A stretch of DNA of 64,000 bases from Opitutaceae bacterium (lineage in GTDB: Bacteria; Verrucomicrobiota; Verrucomicrobiia; Opitutales; Opitutaceae): positions 62,001 through 126,000 of the forward strand of contig JANQSC010000054.1 of the NCBI GenBank assembly GCA_028284235.1, given 5' to 3'. This document shows, piece after piece, positions 46,483 through 54,764 of this stretch. Numbering within the stretch: position 1 is the stretch's first letter; each line of letters begins with the position of its first letter. A program made the translations under genes and the position numbers. The notes under the pieces are model-generated. The model did no database searches. It worked only from the letters and a program-made list of their open reading frames with translations, and was not told the origin of the DNA.

Positions 46483-47534
46483 ACGAACGAGAATCTGATA
46501 AAAAACCGTCACCCGAAGACCGCGTAAGCTTGGAAGCGTCCGCATGGATAGCCAAACGAGACGAAGGCTTCACTTCAAAAGAGCAGGACGCTTTTTTCGA
46601 ATGGCTCGCCGAAGACCCTGAGCACAAGGCTGTGTACGCGGAGCGACTGGCTCTATGGGAGGAGATGGATCTGATGACTGGTTGGCGACCGGACCACAGC
46701 CGCGAACCGAATCCAGACTTGCTCTCCTACCGGCGGAAGTCGCGCTGGAGAAACCCTTGGATTGCCGTGGGATCCATCGCGGCGGCGTTGGCTGTAGGAT
46801 TGTTTATTCTCGGCCCTTGGAATGAACGGGACCGAGTTGAAACGCGCGTGTTGGCTTTCGGTGGGGCGGCGTCTTACGAGAACCACGTCTTGGACGATGG
46901 TTCGATCGTTGAATTGAATCGTGGCGCCGAGGCCTCGATTCAATATGCTCGCGACCGCCGCCTCGTTTTTCTACATGCGGGAGAAGCTCATTTCATGGTA
47001 GCGAAAGACTCGGCCCGGCCTTTCCAGGTTAGAGCCGGAGAAATGCTGGTGGAGGCGACAGGCACGGCATTCAACGTTGCCCTGGAAGAGGATGGAGTGG
47101 AAGTGCTCGTGACTGAAGGAAGTATTCTGCTCGACTCGCCCTCTCTGATCGCCAGCGATGGAAGTTCAGATTATATTAAACGACCCCCGAGCGCTCTGGT
47201 GGCTGGACAGCGTTCCAAGATCGTTAGCGACCAAGTGACGTCGCCTCCAGAGATTGTCTCTGTCACAGAAGATGAGATTGACCAGCGACTCGCTTGGAAG
47301 AGCGAGGATCTGGATTTCACGAGCTCGCCTCTGTCAGAGGTTGCAGAGGCGTTCAATCGTCGCAATCGGGTAAAAATTGTTGTGGGCGATACCCACCTAC
47401 GCGATCTGCCGATCACGGCGAAGTTGCGTTCGAATAATCTCGATGGTTTTCTCGAGTTGCTCGACGTCACGATGAATATCGTTGGAGAAAAGGAAGACGT
47501 ATTTGAAATAGTGTTACGCGAACGGTCTCAGTAG
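46479..47534 (+). CDS. FecR-family anti-sigma factor, triad E
   Basis: A 351-residue regulator. N-terminal sigma-binding region ASAWIAKRDEGFTSKEQDAF (residues 20-39) and EWLAEDPEHK, a transmembrane helix about 94-112, and a periplasmic FecR domain with DDGSIVELNRGAEASIQY, AGEAHFMVAKDSARPFQVRA and ATGTAFNVALEEDGVEVLVTEG. The C-terminal DUF4974-like domain is RLAWKSEDLDFTSSPLSEVAEAFNRRN and onwards. It overlaps the sigma gene by 4 nt and is followed after 146 bp by receptor E. Confidence 0.94.
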   Translation: MNERESDKKPSPEDRVSLEASAWIAKRDEGFTSKEQDAFFEWLAEDPEHKAVYAERLALWEEMDLMTGWRPDHSREPNPDLLSYRRKSRWRNPWIAVGSIAAALAVGLFILGPWNERDRVETRVLAFGGAASYENHVLDDGSIVELNRGAEASIQYARDRRLVFLHAGEAHFMVAKDSARPFQVRAGEMLVEATGTAFNVALEEDGVEVLVTEGSILLDSPSLIASDGSSDYIKRPPSALVAGQRSKIVSDQVTSPPEIVSVTEDEIDQRLAWKSEDLDFTSSPLSEVAEAFNRRNRVKIVVGDTHLRDLPITAKLRSNNLDGFLELLDVTMNIVGEKEDVFEIVLRERSQ

Positions 47535-47555
47535 CGCGTGGCTGTTGTTTGGTCG

Positions 47556-47570
47556 TATCCGAATTTTTAA
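47556..47570 (+). promoter_or_regulatory. Candidate shared upstream element (copy E)
   Basis: TATCCGAATTTTTAA, 14 of 15 identical to the element before receptor D (35375-35389). It lies 22 bp after the FecR stop and 111 bp before the receptor's TTG. A role as promoter or operator is inferred from recurrence only. Confidence 0.35.
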
Positions 47571-47620
47571 GATGTTTTGTGGATGTTTTTTTAGTCACAA
47601 AGATATACGAGAGTAACTCT

Positions 47621-47640
47621 GAGAGCGGTCAAACGCTCTC
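47621..47640 (+). promoter_or_regulatory. Leader hairpin before receptor E
   Basis: GAGAGCG-GTCAAA-CGCTCTC, a perfect 7-bp stem with a 6-nt loop. It ends immediately before an ATG at 47641 that is out of frame with the receptor (TTG 47681). The octamer AGAGTAAC lies just upstream at 47610-47617, as in the leader of receptor B, whose loop also begins GTC. Confidence 0.45.
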
Positions 47641-47680
47641 ATGCTACACCAACCCCTAACTTATCAACACGAAAGCAATT

Positions 47681-50600
47681 TTGTTTCGTTGCCGACGCAA
47701 CGCGCCGCTGAGCCTCGCGATGTTCATAACCGCGTGGACTGCCGTATTGAGCGCAGCCAACGAGGAGATCCATTTCGACATTCCCGCTGGAGATGCGATC
47801 GAAATGGTCAAGCTTGCCGCCTATCAGGCGGACGTGGAGTTGCTGTTCGCATTGGAGCTGCCTCAGGGGGCGCAGACCAACGCGGTCGAAGGAGTAATGA
47901 CAGTAGACAAAGTTTTCGAACGAATGTTGGACGAAACCCCACTCGTGGCCGTCCCGGTTAGCGGAGGTGAGGCATTTGGAATCATGATACGAGCAGAGAA
48001 AGGAGGTAATGTCCCCGAGCGCTCTGAAAACGAACTAGAAACACTACCCTCACAAAAACTAGAGAACCCCGAAAAAATGGAACTTAACGAAGGAAAAAAT
48101 AAAAAAGGACTACTCAAAGCGCTAACCGCAGTGTTCGCGATTGGAGTATCCGGCGCTCAAGGACAAGATAGCGCCGAAGATCAAGAAGTGCTCGTACTCT
48201 CACCGTTTACGGTCAACGCTTCAGACAATACTGGCTATCGCGCGACGACAACGCTGGCTGGTTCACGTGTACGTACAAATGTGCGTGATCTAGGATCGTC
48301 AATCGCGATAGCGACTGACGAGTTCATGACCGACCTTGGGGCGACCGATGGCGATTCCCTATTGCAATACATCGGCAACGCGGAAACGGGTGGCGTGTTG
48401 GGGAACTTTTCCAGCGCTGATATTGGCCAAAACACTACCAACGCTGCCCGACTCGCGCCACAGAATGCCCAACGTATTCGCGGACTAGACAGAGCCGTTC
48501 TCACACGCGACTACTTCACCACCAACATCCCCTTCGACAGCTACAACACCACGCGTGTGACGGTAAACCGCGGACCTAACTCCATCCTTTTTGGTCTCGG
48601 CTCTCCGGGGGGTGTCATCAACAACTCGACGCGAAAAGCCTCCACGAGCAAGAACTTCGGCGACGCCTCGATCCGTTTCGATCACAATGGCGGGCATAGG
48701 GAGACGTTTAGTATCAACCGCGTTTTGGTGGAAGATCGTCTTGCTGTCAGCTTTTCCGCGATGAACGAGAAACTGAAATTCCGTCAAGATCCCGCATTTG
48801 AGGAAGACACGCGGTTTTTCGTCGCCGCGGAAGCGGTACTCTCAAATAATGAAAACTCGAATGTCCTAGGAAAGACATCTCTCCAGGCGAGTTTCGAGCG
48901 GGGCGACATTTTGAGAAATCCGCCTGATGTGCTGCCTCCACGAGACGGCTTCTCGTCCTGGTGGGAAGGATATGGCGACATAAACGCTATCTTGCGAGTG
49001 CCCGGCTATGACATAGCTGGACTCGACAACGAAGGCGTCCTTCCGCAGCAGGTACGCGATGCGGTTACAGCTGGGTTAGCGACTGTGCCGGAAGGCCAGA
49101 CTTTGGATCAATTCATCACTCAAGTGAGCGGTTTCGAACCTCAAAGTCTTCACGACGACCGCTTCACGGGTGGAACGCCGAGAGGCACGGGAACGATCGC
49201 TCGACAGCCGTACTTTATCTTCCCGGCCATCAACTTCAACAATGGCCAAGCCAATACTCAGCCGGGCTGGAATGATCCCAATCTGGATGGAATTGAAGGC
49301 ATCATGGCTCGCTGGCGCCGCAACGGGTTTCGAGTGCAGGATCTCTTCTGGACGCGCGACCCCTTTGAACGCCTTCGTGGTGATTTCTCAGCGGCTAACA
49401 TCCAGAATCGGGAGATTTTCGACTACCACAAGTTCCTTCTCCAAGGTGACACCAACCGGATCGACGAGAATTTCGACGCGGGAAATGTAATCCTGAGACA
49501 GGACTTGTTCGGTGGGAAAGGTGGTATTGAGCTCGCGTTCGACCGCCAGTCGACAGAACGGCGGTCCTTCCTCCCTTTCTCCACACGTGATAGTAAGCAG
49601 GTAAGCATCGATATCACTACCCACCAGGCTCCTGGCGATGCGGATTTCGACGGCGTGGCGGACCGCCTTCCGAATGAAAACCTGGGACGCCCCGTCATTC
49701 GCTGGGGCGACTCCGACAATGCGGTCGACAATGCTCGACAGCTATTGCGCACTGATCAGGACACCATCAGGGCAACCGCTTTCGCCAGCTTCGACTTCCG
49801 GGATCGCTCCGAATCTTTCTGGGCCAACATGCTCGGCAACCACACCCTCACGGGTCTCTTCGAGGAGCGCACTGAAAACGGCTATTTCGAAGATCGCCGC
49901 GGTGCCTGGTGGGCCGACAGCGGAGAAGATCCTGCTGCGGGCCACATCTCCAATGGCACAAACGATAACAACCGCCGCAAGGTTAAAGCCCAAATATACC
50001 TCGGCCCCGACGCCAGAGGTTTTTCGAGCCCTGACCAGGTCCGGCTTGAGCCTATTAATGTTCGCCTGCCTCAGGTGGGTGATACTTACACAATTTGGTA
50101 TTTCGATAATCGAGGATCAGTAGATGCCGGCGGAGTCAACGAGTGGCGAATCATTGATCATCTCTTTGATGCAGACATTAGTAAGCGGCGGGTTACGTCC
50201 GAAGCGATCACTCTGCAGAGCTCCTTCTTTAATGACATGGTTAAGACCCTCTTTGCGAGACGTTCGGACGACATCGAGTCGTTTGCCCGTCTCCAAGAAG
50301 ATGGTCCGTTCGTCACGGACGCCACACCCCTTGGACTGCGTTTAAGAGAAAACGAGGACCCGCTAGCCAATCCGACGATTACCGACGGCAATTTTAACCC
50401 AGCATTGCTTCAACTTAGGCAGGACCGAGAATTTTCCGAACCTACCACGACGTGGAGCGTAGTCGTCAGCTATCCCGAAGATCTGCTAGGCGAGCTGCCT
50501 TTGGGTATGGATCTTCATGCCCATTATTACGAGGGTGAGAGTTTCGAAGCGGCCGCGCCGGGGATTAACATCCTTGGCGAGGTCCTGCCCAACCCTACCG

Positions 50601-51700
50601 GCACTACCACAGAGTACGGTTTCACCGCCGAGTTTTTCGAGGGCCGGTTCTCAGTTCGAGTCAATTGGTTCGAGTCGATCCGCAACAGCGCAAGAGGTGG
50701 GGGCGCGACCGGACCCATCAATCAGATCGACTTCTGGCTGGAGCGCATAGCTGAGGCGGATAACGGTGGAACCTCGCTATTCCCGACCACCCCAGAAGAT
50801 CTAGCTCTGGGACCCGTTCCTAATGAATTTGGTGAAACTAATATCAATCGTGGCACCGGTACGGACGCAGATATCATCGGCGTGTCGAGTTTTGATGAAT
50901 ACTATCAGGCGATCATAGACCTCGTTCCCGACGACATCCAGAGCATATATAACTTCCGCGTTGAAACGCTTCCCAACGGCGACCGGGTTAACGTCTTTGA
51001 TACCCCTGACGGGAATCTCCAGACGACCTTCGACAACGTCACTGAAGGGTTGGAGATCGATTTGGTTGGAGAGCTCACTAATAACTTGAGTCTCTCGCTT
51101 AACGTCGCCCAGCAGGAGGCGATCCGATCAAACTCTGTGCCATTGGCTCTCGACGTCGCTCAGCGCGTCAATGAAAACGTCCAGTCCACGGGCTTCGCCC
51201 GTTCTCGTCGTTCGCCCTTCCAAGGCGGAACTGATGACACGGGAGCCGTTTACAACAACATTGTAACCGGGCTACTGGCCACTCGCGCTTTGGATGGCAC
51301 ACCTAGTGACGAGCTTCGCGAGTGGCGAGTCAATGCTGTTGCCCGCTACAAGTTCCTCGACGGAGCTCTCAAGGGCTTCACCATCGGTGGCGGTCTACGC
51401 TACCAGGACGCGGTGGCGATCGGCAATCCGCTGATCGTCGATCCTGAGATTGGTGAAATCGTGCCTGATGTCGACAACCCGTATCTCGGCCCCAACGAAC
51501 TCAATGGCGACCTTTTTCTCCGCTATGGGCGCAAGCTTAATGACAAAGTCGATTGGACTGTACAGCTCCAAGCCCGCAATTTGTACCGGAAGAATGGCAG
51601 CGACGACATCCCGATTCACGCGAATCCGGATGGAAATGTAGCGCTGATTCGGATACCGAATGAGCAGCAGTACTTCCTTACCAACACGTTTAAATTTTGA
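47681..51700 (+). CDS. STN-domain TonB-dependent receptor (large SusC-like type), triad E
   Basis: A 1339-residue receptor, the largest here. The frame opens after a TAA at 47657. The start used is TTG 47681; ATG 47720 would leave a very short signal peptide (MFITAWTAVLSAA). STN spans about residues 27-107 (EIHFDIPAGDAIEMVKLAAY to AFGIMIRAEKGG). The second signal-peptide-like segment is residues 133-161 (MELNEGKNKKGLLKAL, then TAVFAIGVSGAQG, Q162), followed by EVLVLSPFTVNASDNTGY. The plug includes QRIRGLDRAVLTRDYF and TRVTVNRGPNSILFGLGSPGG. The barrel ends in YFLTNTFKF. It is paralogous to receptor C. A sulfatase gene begins only 19 bp after its stop, so a sulfated oligosaccharide ligand is likely. 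Confidence 0.92.
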   Translation: MFRCRRNAPLSLAMFITAWTAVLSAANEEIHFDIPAGDAIEMVKLAAYQADVELLFALELPQGAQTNAVEGVMTVDKVFERMLDETPLVAVPVSGGEAFGIMIRAEKGGNVPERSENELETLPSQKLENPEKMELNEGKNKKGLLKALTAVFAIGVSGAQGQDSAEDQEVLVLSPFTVNASDNTGYRATTTLAGSRVRTNVRDLGSSIAIATDEFMTDLGATDGDSLLQYIGNAETGGVLGNFSSADIGQNTTNAARLAPQNAQRIRGLDRAVLTRDYFTTNIPFDSYNTTRVTVNRGPNSILFGLGSPGGVINNSTRKASTSKNFGDASIRFDHNGGHRETFSINRVLVEDRLAVSFSAMNEKLKFRQDPAFEEDTRFFVAAEAVLSNNENSNVLGKTSLQASFERGDILRNPPDVLPPRDGFSSWWEGYGDINAILRVPGYDIAGLDNEGVLPQQVRDAVTAGLATVPEGQTLDQFITQVSGFEPQSLHDDRFTGGTPRGTGTIARQPYFIFPAINFNNGQANTQPGWNDPNLDGIEGIMARWRRNGFRVQDLFWTRDPFERLRGDFSAANIQNREIFDYHKFLLQGDTNRIDENFDAGNVILRQDLFGGKGGIELAFDRQSTERRSFLPFSTRDSKQVSIDITTHQAPGDADFDGVADRLPNENLGRPVIRWGDSDNAVDNARQLLRTDQDTIRATAFASFDFRDRSESFWANMLGNHTLTGLFEERTENGYFEDRRGAWWADSGEDPAAGHISNGTNDNNRRKVKAQIYLGPDARGFSSPDQVRLEPINVRLPQVGDTYTIWYFDNRGSVDAGGVNEWRIIDHLFDADISKRRVTSEAITLQSSFFNDMVKTLFARRSDDIESFARLQEDGPFVTDATPLGLRLRENEDPLANPTITDGNFNPALLQLRQDREFSEPTTTWSVVVSYPEDLLGELPLGMDLHAHYYEGESFEAAAPGINILGEVLPNPTGTTTEYGFTAEFFEGRFSVRVNWFESIRNSARGGGATGPINQIDFWLERIAEADNGGTSLFPTTPEDLALGPVPNEFGETNINRGTGTDADIIGVSSFDEYYQAIIDLVPDDIQSIYNFRVETLPNGDRVNVFDTPDGNLQTTFDNVTEGLEIDLVGELTNNLSLSLNVAQQEAIRSNSVPLALDVAQRVNENVQSTGFARSRRSPFQGGTDDTGAVYNNIVTGLLATRALDGTPSDELREWRVNAVARYKFLDGALKGFTIGGGLRYQDAVAIGNPLIVDPEIGEIVPDVDNPYLGPNELNGDLFLRYGRKLNDKVDWTVQLQARNLYRKNGSDDIPIHANPDGNVALIRIPNEQQYFLTNTFKF
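47936..48011 (+). repeat. Conserved STN-linker DNA block, copy E
   Basis: 28 bp at 47936-47963 match copy B at 27 positions and copy D at 26; 22 bp at 47990-48011 match copy D at 21. It contains AAAGGAGGTAATG and encodes ETPLVAV and RAEKGGN. An out-of-frame ORF from ATG 47641 ends at the TAG inside the first part, as do the corresponding ORFs in B and D. Confidence 0.6.
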
Positions 51701-51719
51701 TAGGAGTCATTGAAAAAGA

Positions 51720-53264
51720 GTGCCCAATCATATCGTAGTAGACAATGCGATCGCCCGGAGTTCGTTTTTCGAATTGCCCGCTGTCCGGGCGGTCGCAGAT
51801 TGCTGGGCGCTTGTCTCGATATTCGCCCGCGAACCCGCGGAACTCGTAGCTCGACTACGACGAATTGGGGATCCGTTTAGGTTGCTTTTGACCCTAGCGG
51901 GAGTGTCGCTCGGCATGGGCTGCGCAGCGATTGCAACTGACCGGCCCAATATTCTGCTGGTACTCTCGGATGATCTGACCTGGCACGACATCGGCTGCTA
52001 CGGAAACAAGGAAGTAAACACTCCGAATATCGACCGGCTGGCGACCGAGGGGATTCGATTTGAATATTGCTTCAATTCGGCTCCGACCTGCGCTCCAACT
52101 CGGATGAGTTTGTATACAGGGATTCATCCAGTAAGAAATGGAGCCCATCCGAACCACAGCGTCGTCTATCCGACGATCAAGAGCATTCCCCACTATTTAC
52201 GGAGGCTAGGGTATCGAGTTTCGCTGCTTGGGAAGCGCCATTACCAGCCGGAGGAGCAATTCCCGTTTGAATGGCTGGGCGGCGTCCACCATGATCCCGG
52301 TCCCGATAAGTTGGAAAACGACCTCGATCTGAGTCGCGTGGAGGAAACGATCAGTCGCGACGATCACCCTTGGTGCCTGGTAGTCGCGTCCAACCAAGCG
52401 CACACTCCGTGGAATCGAGGGGATGCCTCTCAGTTCGATGCAGGCACTCTGACGCTCCCTGCGTATTTAATAGATACGCCGGAAACGCGAGAGGCGATGA
52501 CGCGATACTACGCTGAGATTTCCTATCTTGACGACCAGGTGGGCCAATGCCTGCAGATGCTGAAACGATCGGGGCAGGAAGACGATACTTTGGTGATCTA
52601 TCTCAGCGAGCAAGGTTCGTACTTCCCGCACTGCAAGTGGACCTGTTACGATTCGGGTCTCCGCTCCGCCGCGATTTTTCGCTATCCCGGAGTGATCGAA
52701 GCGGGCGTGGTAACCGAAGCGATTATGCAGTACGTGGACATCGCCCCGACGCTTCTGGAGTTCGCGGGTGGCGATCCAGATTCCGAGGATTTCGACGGGC
52801 GGAGTCTCGTCCCGGTCTTAACTGGCAAAGCGGATACGCATCACGAGTATGCGTATGGTGTGCAAACGTCTCGAGGAATCCACTACGGGCCCGAGGCGTA
52901 TGGGATTCGAACGGTTAGAGACAAGCGCTTTCGGCTCGTCTGGAACGTGAACTCGGAAAATCGATTCCAAAATTCAGTTACGACAAAATTCGAACCCTAT
53001 TTCAGCTGGGGTCGCAAAGGCGTGGCGGGCGACTTTTCCGCTTTGGAGCAGTTTTATCGCTATCAAAAGCGCCCCGAATTCGAGCTTTATGATTTGGAAA
53101 CGGATCCGTACGAAATGAACAATCTGGCGGGAGCCCCCGACATGGATCGTCATTTCGGCCGGCTAAAACAAACGCTGGACGCGTGGATGGCGCAGCAAGG
53201 AGACCGTGGAGCAGAGACTGAATGGGACGCTCTCTCCCGACAGAATTTGTTGCCTGGCCACTAG
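51720..53264 (+). CDS. Type I sulfatase, secreted
   Basis: Up to 514 residues. The start is uncertain: GTG 51720 leaves 74 residues before DRPNILLVLSDDLTW, whereas TTG 51882 (MLLTLAGVSLGMGCAAIA) would give an ordinary signal peptide. The formylglycine signature is CAPTR (C124 from the GTG). The second metal region reads LSEQGSYFPHCKWTCYDSGLRS, lacking the usual DNG but in the form seen in the N-sulfoglucosamine-sulfohydrolase-like part of the family. The gene begins 19 bp after the receptor E stop, with AGGAG in the gap, so it is co-transcribed with the receptor and presumably acts on its ligand. The exact substrate is not known. Confidence 0.92.
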   Translation: MPNHIVVDNAIARSSFFELPAVRAVADCWALVSIFAREPAELVARLRRIGDPFRLLLTLAGVSLGMGCAAIATDRPNILLVLSDDLTWHDIGCYGNKEVNTPNIDRLATEGIRFEYCFNSAPTCAPTRMSLYTGIHPVRNGAHPNHSVVYPTIKSIPHYLRRLGYRVSLLGKRHYQPEEQFPFEWLGGVHHDPGPDKLENDLDLSRVEETISRDDHPWCLVVASNQAHTPWNRGDASQFDAGTLTLPAYLIDTPETREAMTRYYAEISYLDDQVGQCLQMLKRSGQEDDTLVIYLSEQGSYFPHCKWTCYDSGLRSAAIFRYPGVIEAGVVTEAIMQYVDIAPTLLEFAGGDPDSEDFDGRSLVPVLTGKADTHHEYAYGVQTSRGIHYGPEAYGIRTVRDKRFRLVWNVNSENRFQNSVTTKFEPYFSWGRKGVAGDFSALEQFYRYQKRPEFELYDLETDPYEMNNLAGAPDMDRHFGRLKQTLDAWMAQQGDRGAETEWDALSRQNLLPGH

Positions 53265-53317
53265 AAGGTCCCTAGATTGCCCGCTCGCGATAAAATCCGA
53301 TTGCAACCCCTTACCCT

Positions 53318-54745
53318 ATGTCAGAACGCCCCAACATACTCTTGATCATGACGGATCAACAACGAGGCGATTGCCTCGGTATCGACGGCCACCCCGTTTT
53401 GCAAACGGCGCATCTCGATGCGTTGGCGGCCGAGGGGATTCGATTTCGCCGCGCCTACTCCGCCTGTCCGCTCTGCATGCCTGCGCGTCGCACATTAATG
53501 ACTGGCCGGACCGCAGCGAGCAACGGGCTCGTTGGCAATACGTCCAACATCCCACTCGAAGGCGTGACGCTGCCGGGAGAGCTCCGCAAAGCGGGATACC
53601 AAACTCACTTGGTAGGCAAGCTGCATTTGTTCCCGCTGCGCAAGCGCTACGGGTTTGACAGCATGGATTGGTCGGACGGTCCGTACAAGAGCGGCGGCGG
53701 CGACTACGCAACTTTCGTGCAGCGCGAAGCTCCCGGCATCCCCAAGGCTGATCGGGCTCACGGCGCCACCACCAATAGCTGGATCGGCCGGCCGTGGCAC
53801 TTGGACGACCGGCTGCATTTTACCAATTGGGCGACTGATCGTGCGCTCGAGTTTCTGGATACACGCGACCCGACGACGCCGTTTTTTTTGAAAGTAAGCT
53901 ACTTCCATCCCCATACACCGTGTACGCCGCCGGAGTACTATTTCAATCTCTATATGGACCAGGACTTGGGCGAGCCGTATATTGGAAGCCATAGTCGGAT
54001 AAGTGAAGGCCCTATTCCCGGACTGCCGGTTCGCTCCAAACGCTGCGCTTTGTCCTATAGCCAAATGAAGCAATTGCGGGCGGGCTACTATGGCTGTATC
54101 CACCATTTGGATGACCAAATTGGACGTCTTCTCGCAAGTGTGCCAAGAGATACCATCGTGGTATTCACGTCGGATCACGGTGAGATGCTCGGCGACCAGC
54201 AGTACTTCCAGAAAGGTCAAGCGTTCGAGGGCTCGGCCCGGATCCCGTTCTTGATAAAATTTCAAGAACACTCGGATATCCCTCAAAATCAAGTGCGCGA
54301 TGAGCCTGTTGAATTGATGGATATTATGCCGACTTTGCTGGAGGCAGTTGGATTGCCCATTCCAGAGAGCGTCGAGGGGCGGAGCTTAATTCCCTTGGCG
54401 CGTGGAGAGGTAAACGAATGGCGTGAGTATATTCATGGTGAAGCGGCCCACCGGAACGCGGGAACTGAATACGAACCGGATATCGCCAGCCATTTTCTCA
54501 CCGACGGTCGGCGCAAGTATATCTGGAGATCCGATAGCGGACGAGAGCTTTTTTTCGATTTAGAGAAGGACCCTCATGAGTTGAAAGACCTTGTCGACGA
54601 TTCGGATCGCCAAGCCGAGGTGAAGCGATGGCGCACGCGGCTGGTCAATGAGTTGAATGGTCGTCCAGAGGGTTTTAGCAATGGGAGAACACTGTCCCCC
54701 TATGGGGATACGCCGCCCGCGGTATTGGGTGGGGAAGGCGCGTGA
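53318..54745 (+). CDS. Type I sulfatase without signal peptide
   Basis: A 475-residue sulfatase starting directly MSERPNILLIMTDQQRGDCL, so there is no room for a signal peptide and the enzyme is probably cytoplasmic. The formylglycine signature is CMPAR (C53). The second metal region is FTSDHGEMLGDQQYFQKGQA followed by FEGSARIPFLIKF. All core motifs are present and the length is normal. It lies 53 bp after the preceding sulfatase and 19 bp before the next gene. In an operon with a receptor and an exported sulfatase, it may remove a second sulfate from imported saccharide. Cytoplasmic maturation by a formylglycine-generating enzyme would be needed; none is encoded here. Confidence 0.94.
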   Translation: MSERPNILLIMTDQQRGDCLGIDGHPVLQTAHLDALAAEGIRFRRAYSACPLCMPARRTLMTGRTAASNGLVGNTSNIPLEGVTLPGELRKAGYQTHLVGKLHLFPLRKRYGFDSMDWSDGPYKSGGGDYATFVQREAPGIPKADRAHGATTNSWIGRPWHLDDRLHFTNWATDRALEFLDTRDPTTPFFLKVSYFHPHTPCTPPEYYFNLYMDQDLGEPYIGSHSRISEGPIPGLPVRSKRCALSYSQMKQLRAGYYGCIHHLDDQIGRLLASVPRDTIVVFTSDHGEMLGDQQYFQKGQAFEGSARIPFLIKFQEHSDIPQNQVRDEPVELMDIMPTLLEAVGLPIPESVEGRSLIPLARGEVNEWREYIHGEAAHRNAGTEYEPDIASHFLTDGRRKYIWRSDSGRELFFDLEKDPHELKDLVDDSDRQAEVKRWRTRLVNELNGRPEGFSNGRTLSPYGDTPPAVLGGEGA

Positions 54746-54764
54746 TCGGACTGGAGTCGAAGTG

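Noticed and set aside
47990..48037. GGAGG followed by ATG 48010 inside receptor E as a true internal gene start.
   Set aside because: The ORF is out of frame, only nine codons long, and GGAGG is 2 nt from the ATG; it does not reach the internal Met at 48077.
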